From Phycisphaeraceae bacterium (GTDB lineage: Bacteria > Planctomycetota > Phycisphaerae > Phycisphaerales > Phycisphaeraceae), in assembly GCA_016763955.1 (NCBI GenBank), contig JAESSU010000424.1:1-14911 (forward strand): 14,911 nucleotides of DNA, in the 5' to 3' direction. Positions 6,710 through 14,790 of the stretch are shown in pieces. The notes under the pieces were generated by a model. The model was not told the DNA's origin, made no database searches, and saw nothing but the letters and a program-made list of their open reading frames with translations. The position numbers were made by a program, and so were the translations under genes. The first letter of the stretch is position 1. Every line of letters starts with the position of its first letter.

Positions 6710-6744
6710 AACTTGGCAAAAAAGACAGTATAACATGCCAAGTT
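6710..6744 (-). promoter_or_regulatory. Extended -10 promoter inside a 9-bp inverted repeat, upstream of the SpoIID-like gene
   Basis: AACTTGGCA (6710-6718) and its exact complement TGCCAAGTT (6736-6744) flank 17 bp. On the minus strand these 17 bp contain TATACT (6732-6727), preceded by the TGT of an extended -10. No -35 box is visible at 16-18 bp. Transcription would begin near 6720, giving a ~32-nt leader with the AAGGAG site. The half-site centres are 26 bp apart, so a dimeric repressor bound here would cover the promoter. The regulator is unknown. Confidence 0.4.
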
Positions 6745-6816
6745 GGGCAGTTGATTAATGAACAATGTTTTTTGAGCACAACACAATATTGCTTTAATCA
6801 TATCTCCGCGTTCCTA

Positions 6817-6878
6817 GGGTTTGAACTCCCCAAGGGCCAGAACTTCCGAGGGTTGTCTTAAACTTCCGGGGGGAGGGC
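6817..6878 (-). repeat. Dispersed repeat copy, left of the 136-bp element
   Basis: This ~62-bp stretch (GGGTTTGAACTCCCCAAGGG ... TTAAACTTCCGGGGGG) aligns along its whole length with 7044-7103 as a direct repeat with several mismatches and short gaps. Its reverse complement carries GGAAGTTTAAGACAACC, the unit tandemly repeated at 3611-3730. Confidence 0.7.
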
Positions 6879-6897
6879 AAACGGATGTTCCTTAAAT

Positions 6898-7033
6898 TGT
6901 CTTGGCGAGCCGTGTTGTGTCAACACGGAATTGACCGTAGGTCAAAAATGTTGCGTTAAAAATACTTTGCAAACGGATTTGACAGTTGAGCGAGGGGCAA
7001 AAACGGGTTGACACAGCCTAGCTCGCCAAGACA
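6898..7033. repeat. 136-bp palindromic element with ~30-bp imperfect terminal inverted repeats (MITE-like or structured RNA)
   Basis: TGTCTTGGCGAGC (6898-6910) is matched perfectly by its complement at 7021-7033. After five mostly mismatched positions the match resumes in register for 9 bp (TGTGTCAAC). The left arm also folds on itself (CCGTGTTG/CAACACGG, 6910-6917 and 6921-6928), followed by a second hairpin TTGACC-GTA-GGTCAA (6931-6945). No open reading frame is present. Long terminal inverted repeats on a short non-coding body suggest a miniature transposable element, but I see no target-site duplication: the flanks are TTAAAT and GGGTGT. A folded non-coding RNA or a multi-site operator is also possible. 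Confidence 0.55.
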
Positions 7034-7043
7034 GGGTGTACAT

Positions 7044-7103
7044 GCGTTTGAACCCCAAGGACTCGGAACTTCACAGAGGTTGCCTTAAACTTCCGGGGGG
7101 GGT
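7044..7103 (-). repeat. Dispersed repeat copy, right of the 136-bp element
   Basis: Direct-repeat partner of 6817-6878: GCGTTTGAACCCCAAGGACT ... GCCTTAAACTTCCGGGGGGGG. The reverse complement begins with a run of C followed by GGAAGTTTAAGGCAACC, the same order (C tract, then GGAAGTTT unit) as at 3600-3631. Confidence 0.7.
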
Positions 7104-7296
7104 GATTTTTGCATATTTTCTAGGGTCAAACTAAGCTACACGGCCTTTATAAGTCGTTTAATTGACGAAGGATCGGACATGTTGCTTAAGTCTTTATTTA
7201 GCAACGGGTCTTTATGTGTATTTTCTAGCTTGATCATGTTGTGGTTGAGTGGGTTGATGCGTTTTATTGCTTACTGTTTTACATGGGAAAATCACT
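7104..7296 (+). other. Leader and presumed promoter region of pyc
   Basis: This AT-rich stretch has no gene. It contains a 6-bp hairpin (GTTGCT 7181-7186 with AGCAAC 7200-7205, loop 13). A weak promoter candidate is TTGTGG 7239-7244, 17 bp, TTTTAT 7262-7267, with a start near 7274. No known riboswitch or T-box pattern is recognisable. Confidence 0.35.
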
Positions 7297-10200
7297 TTGT
7301 CCACTAAGTCTATCCAAAAATTGCTGGTTGCCAATCGCAGTGAAATCTCCATTCGAGTCTTTCGTACAGCCCATGAATTAGGGATCCGGACGGTCGCGAT
7401 TTATACCTACGAAGATCGGTATGCATTGCATCGTTTTAAGGCAGACGAGGCTTATTGTGTCGGTGAACCTGGCGAGCCGATTCGGGCTTATTTGGATATT
7501 GATAACATCGTGGATTTGGCAAAAAAACATGGCGTGGATGCGATTCATCCGGGGTATGGTTTCTTGTCGGAGAATCCATTATTGGCTCAAAAATGTGCAG
7601 ACGCTGGGATTATTTTTGTCGGCCCATCGGTCGATACGCTTAATCGTTTAGGTGATAAGGTCTCAGCTCGCAAGATTGCTCAAGCTGCGAATGTGCCTGT
7701 TTTAGGTGGCAGTAACCAAGCGATCAAGGACGTGAAGGATGGGCAAAAGACAGCGAAAAAATTAGGTTATCCCGTGATGCTCAAAGCGGCTCATGGCGGC
7801 GGCGGGCGTGGGATGCGCGTAGTGCAAGAAGCTAAGGATTTTGCGAATGCTTTTGATCAAGCACAGCGAGAGTCGATTAGTGCTTTTGGTAGCCCCGATA
7901 TTTTTGTCGAAAAATTTATTGCTCGGGCTCGACATATTGAAGTGCAACTTATCGGTGATACCCATGGCAACTTGGTTCACTTGTATGAACGTGATTGCTC
8001 CGTGCAACGGCGTCATCAAAAAGTAGTGGAGATTGCTCCGGCCCCCAATTTGGTGCCTGGTTTACGCGAATCGTTATGTGATGCAGCAATCGCCATTGGC
8101 CGCGAAGTGTCCTATGCCAATGCAGGTACAGTCGAGTTTTTAGTCGATGCAGACACCAATGAATTTTACTTTATTGAAGTGAATCCTCGGATTCAAGTTG
8201 AGCATACAGTCACGGAAGAGGTGACGGGTGTGGATGTGGTTAAAACACAAATATTGGTGGCTCAAGGTCAGTCCTTGGACTGCGAAGATATCGGATTGGG
8301 ATCACAAGATGAAATTAGCACACACGGTTTTGCTTTGCAGTGCCGAGTGACGACGGAAGACCCAGCCAATGACTTTATGCCTGATTATGGGCGTGTAACG
8401 CATTATCGTTCAGCTAGCGGGATGGGGATTCGATTGGATGCGGGGTCTGCTTTTTCTGGGGCAGTGGTGAATCCTTTTTATGATTCGATGCTGGTGAAGG
8501 TCTCAGCCCGTGGCAAGCGATTTTGTGATGCCATTGGTCGGATGGATCGTGCGCTGCATGAATTTCGTGTGCGTGGTGTGAAAACCAATATCCCGTTTTT
8601 AATCAATGTTCTTGAGCATAAAACATTTTTATCCGGCAAGGCGACCACACGTTTTATTGATAAAACACCTGCGTTATTTAAATTCAAAAAGCGCAAGGAC
8701 CGAGCCACCAAGCTCTTGTCCTATCTTGGAGAAGTGGTGGTCAATGGCAATAGTTTGGTTGCCGATCGCCCGGTGAGTTTGCGTCGCGACCCCTCGCCCT
8801 TACCTAGCTATGACAAGCTTGCTGCGATTCCTGATGGGCCACGTCAGATATTCCAAAAACTTGGGCCCGAAAAATTCAGTCAATGGATTTTGAAGCAAAA
8901 GGGCTTGCTCATAACGGACACGACTTTCCGTGATGCGCATCAGTCGCTACTAGCCACGCGCGTCCGAACACAAGACTTACTTAATATTGCCGATAGCTAT
9001 GCTCATATGGCACCGCAATTGTTTAGTTTAGAAATGTGGGGCGGGGCAACCTTTGACACCACCATGCGCTTTTTGAAAGAGTGTCCATGGGAACGCTTGT
9101 CATTGATGCGTGAGCGTGTGCCGAATGTGCTTTTCCAAATGTTATTGCGAGCATCCAATGCGGTGGGGTATACCAATTACCCAGACAATGTGGTTCAAGC
9201 TTTTGTCAAGGAAGCTGCGAGCACGGGCATTGATGTCTTCCGTGTCTTTGATGCGCTGAACTGGGTGCCGAATATGAAGGTTGCTATGGAGGCGGTGTTA
9301 AATACCGGGGCAATCTGTGAAGCATCGATTTGTTATACCGGCGATATTACCAATCCTTCGCGCACGAAATACGATTTAAAGTACTACGTTGATTTGGCGA
9401 AAAAGCTGGAAAAAATGGGCGCTCATATCTTGGCTATTAAAGACATGGCAGGACTATGTAAACCCCAAGCGGCTGCGTTATTAGTTAAGACATTAAAACA
9501 AGAAGTGGGCTTGCCAATCCATTTCCATACGCATGACACCGGGGGCATTCAAGCGGCTGCGATATTAAATGCAGCAGGCGTGAAACTCGATATCGCGGAT
9601 GTGGCGATGGCTCCCTTCTCCGGTGGAACCTCACAACCGAATCTTAATATGCTTGTCGAAACGCTGCGTTTTGGTAAACGTGAGACGGGGCTTGATCCTG
9701 ATGCGATGGATGCCCTTGCCGAATATTGGCGTTCAACACGAGAATTTTACACCCCGTTTGAAAGTCAGGTTTTGCCCGCAACAGCAGACTTGTATCAGCA
9801 TGAAATGCCCGGCGGACAGTATACGAATCTGTATCAACAAGCGCGGGCATTGGGCTTAGCGGATCAATGGCATGATGTCTGTCATGTCTATGCACAAGTC
9901 AATCAACTCTTTGGAGACATCGTCAAGGTCACGCCAACTTCCAAAGCAGTGGGTGATATGGCTTTGTTTATGGTGGCGAATAAATTGTCGCCAGAAGATG
10001 TTTTGGATCCGACGCGAGAATTGGCCTTCCCCGCATCGGTCATTGATTTGATCGGCGGGAAAATGGGCCGGCCTCCCGGAGGTTTCCCCAAGAAAGTGCA
10101 AGCACGCATTTTACGTGGAGAAAAAACACTCACGCAACGCCCCGGTGCGACATTGCCCCCAGTTGATTTTGATGCGACCACGCTGAAGGTCAAAAAAATG

Positions 10201-10746
10201 CTAGGGCATCAACCCACCTCCCAAGAGGTCGTGTCCTACTTGCTTTACCCCAAGGTGTTTGGTGATTTTGTTAAGCATCAAAAAGCCTATGGCAATACCC
10301 ATATGTTAACGACACCGATTTTCTTCTACGGCCCACAAAGTGGTGAAGAAATTTCGATGGACATCGAGCAAGGTAAAACACTGATCGTAAAATATCTCAC
10401 CGTCAGTGAGCCTCATCCCGATGGTTCGCGTACGGTCTTCTTTGAACTCAATGGTCAGCCGCGCGATGTGAAGATTATTGATCGTTCACTTGAAACCACG
10501 ATACAAGCCGCGGTGAAAGCCAATCCAGATGATGCAGGTCAAGTCGGTGCGAGCATGCCCGGGATGGTTGTGACGGTGGTGGTGAGCGTGGGCGATAAAG
10601 TTGCTAAGGGCCAGAAACTGTTGAGCCTAGAAGCGATGAAAATGGAGTCCACTGTTTACGCAGAGCTTGGCGGTATTGTCAAGCAGGTTTTAGCACAGCC
10701 TGGTAGCCAAGTCTCAGCGGGTGATTTATTGGTGTCGATTGAGTAG
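7297..10746 (+). CDS. pyc: Pyruvate carboxylase, single-chain biotin enzyme
   Basis: Converts pyruvate, bicarbonate and ATP to oxaloacetate, refilling the TCA cycle and supplying gluconeogenesis. One chain carries all parts. The biotin carboxylase ATP-grasp domain (1-450) has K163, the glycine loop HGGGGRGMR, and E294/R298/E302 in EVNPRIQVEH. The carboxyltransferase TIM barrel (about 535-800) has DTTFRDAHQ (D541, D546), carbamylatable K715 in AIKDMAG and metal-binding HFHTHDT (742-748). The C-terminal biotinyl domain has K1115 in EAMKME, 34 residues from the end. An in-frame TTG at 7267 opens the frame, but TTG 7297 gives 1149 residues beginning MSTKSIQKLLVANRSE, which lines up with B. subtilis PycA (start MSQQSIQK, 1148 residues) and has GGGA about 8 nt upstream. 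birA follows after 3 nt. Confidence 0.96.
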   Translation: MSTKSIQKLLVANRSEISIRVFRTAHELGIRTVAIYTYEDRYALHRFKADEAYCVGEPGEPIRAYLDIDNIVDLAKKHGVDAIHPGYGFLSENPLLAQKCADAGIIFVGPSVDTLNRLGDKVSARKIAQAANVPVLGGSNQAIKDVKDGQKTAKKLGYPVMLKAAHGGGGRGMRVVQEAKDFANAFDQAQRESISAFGSPDIFVEKFIARARHIEVQLIGDTHGNLVHLYERDCSVQRRHQKVVEIAPAPNLVPGLRESLCDAAIAIGREVSYANAGTVEFLVDADTNEFYFIEVNPRIQVEHTVTEEVTGVDVVKTQILVAQGQSLDCEDIGLGSQDEISTHGFALQCRVTTEDPANDFMPDYGRVTHYRSASGMGIRLDAGSAFSGAVVNPFYDSMLVKVSARGKRFCDAIGRMDRALHEFRVRGVKTNIPFLINVLEHKTFLSGKATTRFIDKTPALFKFKKRKDRATKLLSYLGEVVVNGNSLVADRPVSLRRDPSPLPSYDKLAAIPDGPRQIFQKLGPEKFSQWILKQKGLLITDTTFRDAHQSLLATRVRTQDLLNIADSYAHMAPQLFSLEMWGGATFDTTMRFLKECPWERLSLMRERVPNVLFQMLLRASNAVGYTNYPDNVVQAFVKEAASTGIDVFRVFDALNWVPNMKVAMEAVLNTGAICEASICYTGDITNPSRTKYDLKYYVDLAKKLEKMGAHILAIKDMAGLCKPQAAALLVKTLKQEVGLPIHFHTHDTGGIQAAAILNAAGVKLDIADVAMAPFSGGTSQPNLNMLVETLRFGKRETGLDPDAMDALAEYWRSTREFYTPFESQVLPATADLYQHEMPGGQYTNLYQQARALGLADQWHDVCHVYAQVNQLFGDIVKVTPTSKAVGDMALFMVANKLSPEDVLDPTRELAFPASVIDLIGGKMGRPPGGFPKKVQARILRGEKTLTQRPGATLPPVDFDATTLKVKKMLGHQPTSQEVVSYLLYPKVFGDFVKHQKAYGNTHMLTTPIFFYGPQSGEEISMDIEQGKTLIVKYLTVSEPHPDGSRTVFFELNGQPRDVKIIDRSLETTIQAAVKANPDDAGQVGASMPGMVVTVVVSVGDKVAKGQKLLSLEAMKMESTVYAELGGIVKQVLAQPGSQVSAGDLLVSIE

Positions 10747-10749
10747 GTC

Positions 10750-11637
10750 ATGGATTTACAACATTTGGTAAAAGACGGCTTGGTTGCGGGCGTGACGTAT
10801 CACGATCAATTGCCTTCGACCAATGATTTGGCTTTGCAATTAGGCAAACAAATGGATTTGCCGCTGCCCCATTTGGTGTTGACGGATTGTCAGACAGCAG
10901 GTCGCGGGCGGGGGATCAACCCGTGGTGGTGGGCGACCGGTGCGTTAACCTTTTCTTTGATCGTCGATAGCGCGAAATGGCAGTGGGATGAAACGGATTT
11001 ACCCAAGTTGCCCTTAGCTGTAGGGGTCGCTGTCTGTGATGCAGTACAACAAGGCTTGCCCGATGCTACGGTGGGATTGAAGTGGCCTAATGACGTGTGG
11101 CTTAATGGGCGCAAAGTTGCGGGGATTTTAGTCGAACGTATCGAGCTAGCGGGCGAAGATGGCGGGACTCTCAGCACGGGGCGTTTGGTCATCGGGGTGG
11201 GGGTCAATGTGAATAATCGTTGGGATCAAGCGCCGACAGAGATTCGGGGGCTTGGGACGAGCATGGCTCAGGCGATTGACTCGCAACGTAATCCAAGTTC
11301 TGAAAAAACGGCTGAGACATTTGATCAGCAGTCAGTTTTACGAGCAGTTTTGCAAGCTTGCTGGTCGTGGTTTGCACAGGTGAAAGTGTCCAGCGGGGGG
11401 TTAGATGTAACAACTGGAACGGCTCAAGTTAATAGCGCCAACATAGGTTCGGGCAGTACGCTTCATGAGCGATTGAAGGTTTTGTGTGTATTAACCGGAC
11501 GGCAGGTGGTCGTGAAGCAAGCCCAGACACAGATTCACGGCTACTGTGAAGGGATTGGAACACAGGGGCAGTTGTTATTGCGCACGGCTACGGGACTTTA
11601 TGGTTGCACGGGCGGTGTCGTCGAGGCGATTAAGTAG
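10750..11637 (+). CDS. birA: Biotin-protein ligase (biotin-[acetyl-CoA-carboxylase] ligase), monofunctional
   Basis: Makes biotinyl-5'-AMP and transfers biotin to the lysine of acceptor domains such as that of the upstream pyruvate carboxylase. The catalytic core has STNDLA (23-28), the nucleotide/biotin loop GRGRGINPWWW (51-61), KWPND (111-115) and GRKVAGILVE (120-129). The two lysines K111 and K122 match E. coli K172/K183 by alignment. The C-terminal SH3-like domain covers about 237-295. There is no N-terminal helix-turn-helix, so unlike E. coli BirA it should not act as a DNA-binding repressor. Residues about 162-235 form a poorly conserved, Gln/Ser-rich insert between the core and C-terminal domain. 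The ATG is 3 nt after the pyc stop with only a weak AGG nearby, implying translational coupling. Acetyl-CoA carboxylase may be another substrate. Confidence 0.94.
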   Translation: MDLQHLVKDGLVAGVTYHDQLPSTNDLALQLGKQMDLPLPHLVLTDCQTAGRGRGINPWWWATGALTFSLIVDSAKWQWDETDLPKLPLAVGVAVCDAVQQGLPDATVGLKWPNDVWLNGRKVAGILVERIELAGEDGGTLSTGRLVIGVGVNVNNRWDQAPTEIRGLGTSMAQAIDSQRNPSSEKTAETFDQQSVLRAVLQACWSWFAQVKVSSGGLDVTTGTAQVNSANIGSGSTLHERLKVLCVLTGRQVVVKQAQTQIHGYCEGIGTQGQLLLRTATGLYGCTGGVVEAIK

Positions 11638-11692
11638 CGTTGGTTCTATCAGTCTTAAACCGCTGCGAATTCTGTTTCGTGGTTGTAAAACG

Positions 11693-11739
11693 GTCTTAAA
11701 AAACCTTTCCGGGGCCTTGCAGGGGGACAACTTCCGGGG
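11693..11739 (+). repeat. Degenerate dispersed repeat between birA and recJ
   Basis: GTCTTAAAAAACCTTTCCGGGG (11693-11714) and AACTTCCGGGG (11729-11739) are variants of the GTCTTAAACTTCCGGGG core found at 6852-6873 and 7082-7098. They occupy much of the 121-bp spacer before recJ. Confidence 0.5.
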
Positions 11740-11758
11740 TGAGCTGTATCATGTTTAC

Positions 11759-13498
11759 ATGTTCGAAGCTGGGATGCTCAAACGCTGGCGATATCGTAAA
11801 CATGAACAGGCTACGGACTATTCCGGCCTAGGGCTATCGGCTCTAGTGGCGAAGCTTCTAGCCAACCGTGGCGTGCATGATGTCGAGCAAGCTCAATCTT
11901 TTTTGAATCCTAAAATGACGCAATTGCATGACCCGGAATTGCTGCCCAATATCTCTCGAGCTGCGAGTCGTATGAGTCAAGCGGTTCGTGATAATCAGCC
12001 CATTGTGATCTACGGCGACTATGACGTGGACGGCATCACCGCGAGCAGCATTCTCTGGCATACCCTCCGCTTAGCAGGTGCGCACGTGCGAACCTATGTC
12101 CCGCATCGCATCGAAGAAGGATATGGTATTAACTGTCAAGCGGTCACGGCTATGTGTGAAGCAGACCCACTAATCATCAGCGTCGATTGTGGCATCACCG
12201 CAATCGAACCGGCTGCCATCGCCAAAGCCAAGGGTGTAGACCTGATCATCACCGACCACCATGAAATGGACGCTGACAACTTGCCTGATGCGTATGCCAT
12301 TGTGCATCCGCGTTTGCCCGGTAGTGAGTATCCCTTTGGTGATCTATGCGGCGCGGGAGTCGCATTTAAACTGGCTTGGCAATTTGCCCGTGTACACAAC
12401 GGCTCGAATCGTTTGCCCAAAATCTATCGTGAATTGATGATTCAGCAAATGAGCCTTGCAGCCCTTGGAACTATTGCAGATATTGTCCCATTGATCGATG
12501 AAAACCGCGTGATCACCGCGTTTGGTCTTGGGCAGATCAAACACACGGACTTAATTGGCCTAAACGCTTTGATTGATGCATCACGTTTGCGAGATGAAAA
12601 AATTGATGCGTATCATGTCGGGTTTGTCCTTGGGCCAAGACTTAATGCTTGCGGGCGGATGGGACATGCTAAGGATGCAGTGCATTTACTGACAGATGCC
12701 ACGGCTGATGAAGCTGGAGATATTGCGGAATTTTTGACGGAAGAGAATGATCACCGCCGTGTGATAGAAAAAAAGATTGCTGATCAAGCAGCATCACAGG
12801 TCATTGATAAAGGTTACGAGCATACGGATCACCGAGCGATTGTGGTGGCAAGTGAAAATTGGCATCCGGGCGTGGTCGGGATTGTGGCTTCACGACTTGT
12901 GGGAAAATTTAGCCGACCGGCGATCGTGCTTAATATTGAGGGTGACCAAGCGCATGGTTCGGCACGCAGTGTCGAGGGTGTGGATGTTCATGATGCCTTG
13001 CAACATTGCAAAGAATATCTCACGAGTTTTGGCGGACATGCGATGGCTGCGGGATTGCGTTTGCCTGTTGATAAGCTTGATGCGTTTCGTGAAGCCTTTA
13101 TCGCGTATGTCAATCAAAAGCTCAGTCCTGATGACTTGTGTAGCATTGTTAATATTGATGCGGATTGCACACTTAAAGACCTGACCCTCGATCAAATTAA
13201 GCAGATCGAACGGATGGCTCCTTTTGGTCCGCATAATCCCAAGCCGATGTTGTGTGTTCGTAATGTACAACTAGATCGTCCCCCAATGTTCATGGGGCAA
13301 ACGGGTAAGCACCTGCGTTTATCATTACGCCAAGGTGATCAATACCAAAACGCAGTGGCATTTAACATGGCAGACCTTGCAGATAACTTGCCCGCAGGTG
13401 TGATGCTCGACGTGGTTTTTGAACCTAAGACCAATACTTGGCAGGGACGCACGAGTGTGGACATGATGGTTAAAGATATCCGAGTCAGTGAAAAATAA
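11759..13498 (+). CDS. recJ: RecJ, single-stranded-DNA-specific 5'-3' exonuclease
   Basis: RecJ resects 5' ends of single-stranded DNA in recombinational repair, mismatch repair and base-excision repair. DHH phosphoesterase motifs are intact: YGDYDVDG (85-92), VDCGIT, and TDHHE with the DHH triad at 166-168. A DHHA1 domain follows, with GGHAMAAGL starting at 425, then a C-terminal OB-like domain with MAPFGPHNPKP and the nucleic-acid binding region. At 579 residues it matches the usual ~570. The frame is open back into birA (to 11546), but those codons overlap birA's conserved C terminus and lack RecJ similarity, so I start at ATG 11759; ATG 11774 (five codons on) is equally possible. Neither has a good ribosome site; GGGGTGAG (11736-11743) is 15 nt upstream of the first. 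Same strand as birA, 121 bp away, perhaps separately transcribed. Confidence 0.95.
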   Translation: MFEAGMLKRWRYRKHEQATDYSGLGLSALVAKLLANRGVHDVEQAQSFLNPKMTQLHDPELLPNISRAASRMSQAVRDNQPIVIYGDYDVDGITASSILWHTLRLAGAHVRTYVPHRIEEGYGINCQAVTAMCEADPLIISVDCGITAIEPAAIAKAKGVDLIITDHHEMDADNLPDAYAIVHPRLPGSEYPFGDLCGAGVAFKLAWQFARVHNGSNRLPKIYRELMIQQMSLAALGTIADIVPLIDENRVITAFGLGQIKHTDLIGLNALIDASRLRDEKIDAYHVGFVLGPRLNACGRMGHAKDAVHLLTDATADEAGDIAEFLTEENDHRRVIEKKIADQAASQVIDKGYEHTDHRAIVVASENWHPGVVGIVASRLVGKFSRPAIVLNIEGDQAHGSARSVEGVDVHDALQHCKEYLTSFGGHAMAAGLRLPVDKLDAFREAFIAYVNQKLSPDDLCSIVNIDADCTLKDLTLDQIKQIERMAPFGPHNPKPMLCVRNVQLDRPPMFMGQTGKHLRLSLRQGDQYQNAVAFNMADLADNLPAGVMLDVVFEPKTNTWQGRTSVDMMVKDIRVSEK

Positions 13499-13515
13499 AT
13501 GAAATCACAATAACT

Positions 13516-13580
13516 TAAAGCCCGGGGGCTTTAGACCTCGGGACGTTCCCCCGCAAGCCCCCCCGCAAGTCCCCCGAAAG
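13516..13580. repeat. 8-bp hairpin followed by three C-rich repeats, recJ-methyltransferase spacer
   Basis: TAAAGCCC-GG-GGGCTTTA (13516-13533) forms a tight 8-bp stem 17 bp after the recJ stop but lacks a T tract. It is followed by three tandem units of the form CCCCCGCAAG (13548-13557, 13560-13569 and the variant CCCCCGAAAG at 13571-13580). The composition resembles the other dispersed repeats, though the alignment is loose. It may end recJ transcription. Confidence 0.5.
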
Positions 13581-13596
13581 CTTTGAAACGTTGACC

Positions 13597-14787
13597 ATGA
13601 CGAATACCAACCTTGTCCAGCAACTTTACGAACAGCAGCCTTATCCCGTGCCTCCCACGGATATGTCGGACTTTGTCAATGGGCAGATGTTCCCAGCGGG
13701 GTCACCGAAGGATTACTTTCATCTCTATTGGCCGGATAAGCCGTTTCGCCAAGACCTTGAGATTCTCATTGCAGGTTGTGGTACCGCTCAGGCAACCGAG
13801 TTTGCAATCACCAATCCCAAGGCTCACATCACCGCAATTGATTTAAGCAGTCGCAGTCTTGAGCATACAAAAATGCTTTTAGAGAAATACAACTGTAGCA
13901 ATGTCACGCTCCATCAGATGTCACTTGAGTTGGTGGGAACGCTTGGCCAACAGTTTGATTTGATTATCTGTACGGGTGTTTTGCATCACATGCCTGACCC
14001 GGATGTCGGACTTGTTGTGCTGCGTGAATGTTTAAAGTCTGATGGCCGATTGTTAGCGATGGTTTATGCAACGTATGGCCGCACGGGGGTGTACATGTTT
14101 CAGGAATACTGTCGCTTATTGGGAGTCACATGGGCTCCTGGAAGTTGTGAGCAGATGCGTCAGGTGCTTAAGCAGACACCTGCGGATCATCCCATTGTTT
14201 CGCTTGCCAAACGCACGCACGATTTGCTCAGTGATGCGGGCATGGCAGACCTGCTACTACATCCCCAAGATAGAGCGTACACCGTCGGGCAGTTAATGCA
14301 GTGGTTAGATGATTGTGGTTTGGGTTTTGAGCGTTGGCTGATGCAAGCACCGTATTTGCCTCGGTGTTGTGTGTTAGCGCAAACCCCGCATATGACCAAG
14401 CTCAATACGCTGCCAATGGATCAGCAATATGCAGCGGTGGAGCTTTTTAGAGGTAACATTCATATTCACACGTTCATTGCCAGTGCTTTACAATCACCAT
14501 CTGTGATCAATTGGGAAACGGATCAATGGAAAACGCTTGTGCCTATTCGCATGCGGGGGGTTACGGTTCAAACAGAAAATTTACCTGCGGGCGCATTGGC
14601 GAGCTTGCAGCAAGCAGGGCATCTTTTCCCTGTTGCGTCTGTGCTTCTTACGCAAAGTAATGTGGCGATGTATCAGGCCATTGAACAGGGTGTGACGTTG
14701 GGTGAGATTTCAAAAAAACACCCACAAACACGAGATTTTTTCAAAATGCTCTGGGACTTTGACCAAGTGTTTTTCAGGAGGGCATGA
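13597..14787 (+). CDS. Class I SAM-dependent methyltransferase, substrate unknown
   Basis: The N-terminal half is a Rossmann-fold methyltransferase. Motif I ILIAGCGTAQATEFA starts at 56, the acidic residue after strand 2 is D82 in ITAIDLSS, and DLIICTGVLHHMPDP (121-135) is the motif IV region with the HHM typical of the UbiE/Methyltransf_11-12 group. The opening YEQQPYPVPP resembles the YxxxPYP lead of a group of methyltransferases of unknown target. The C-terminal half (about 190-396) is an accessory region with HPQDRAYTVGQLMQWLDDCGL and ends FFKMLWDFDQVFFRR; I do not recognise its fold. I prefer ATG 13597 over TTG 13591, two codons upstream. It is 396 residues with no signal peptide or membrane segment. 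Its last codons contain the ribosome site of the next gene, so the two are probably co-transcribed. Protein, lipid or small-molecule substrates are all open. Confidence 0.85.
   Translation: MTNTNLVQQLYEQQPYPVPPTDMSDFVNGQMFPAGSPKDYFHLYWPDKPFRQDLEILIAGCGTAQATEFAITNPKAHITAIDLSSRSLEHTKMLLEKYNCSNVTLHQMSLELVGTLGQQFDLIICTGVLHHMPDPDVGLVVLRECLKSDGRLLAMVYATYGRTGVYMFQEYCRLLGVTWAPGSCEQMRQVLKQTPADHPIVSLAKRTHDLLSDAGMADLLLHPQDRAYTVGQLMQWLDDCGLGFERWLMQAPYLPRCCVLAQTPHMTKLNTLPMDQQYAAVELFRGNIHIHTFIASALQSPSVINWETDQWKTLVPIRMRGVTVQTENLPAGALASLQQAGHLFPVASVLLTQSNVAMYQAIEQGVTLGEISKKHPQTRDFFKMLWDFDQVFFRRA
14776..14781 (+). promoter_or_regulatory. Strong ribosome-binding site AGGAGG for the last gene
   Basis: A perfect AGGAGG lies within the final codons of the methyltransferase, 9 nt before ATG 14791. 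It is the best Shine-Dalgarno match in the window and fixes the start of the truncated downstream gene. Confidence 0.8.
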
Positions 14788-14790
14788 TCG

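Noticed and set aside
6673..6861. 62-codon plus-strand frame upstream of pyc
   Set aside because: It overlaps the spoIID start, promoter palindrome and dispersed repeat, and has no ribosome site or recognisable domain.
7008..7036. Promoter with TTGACA at 7008-7013
   Set aside because: The -35 box is perfect, but nothing resembling TATAAT lies 16-18 bp downstream (the sequence is ACAGGG), and the box is part of the inverted repeat.
7104..7296. Riboswitch in the pyc leader
   Set aside because: Only one 6-bp hairpin with a 13-nt loop is present; no conserved aptamer core or terminator/antiterminator pair could be recognised.
11546..11758. Upstream extension of recJ to give a 650-residue protein
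   Set aside because: The extra codons overlap the conserved birA C terminus in another frame and include the dispersed repeat; RecJ similarity begins after 11774.
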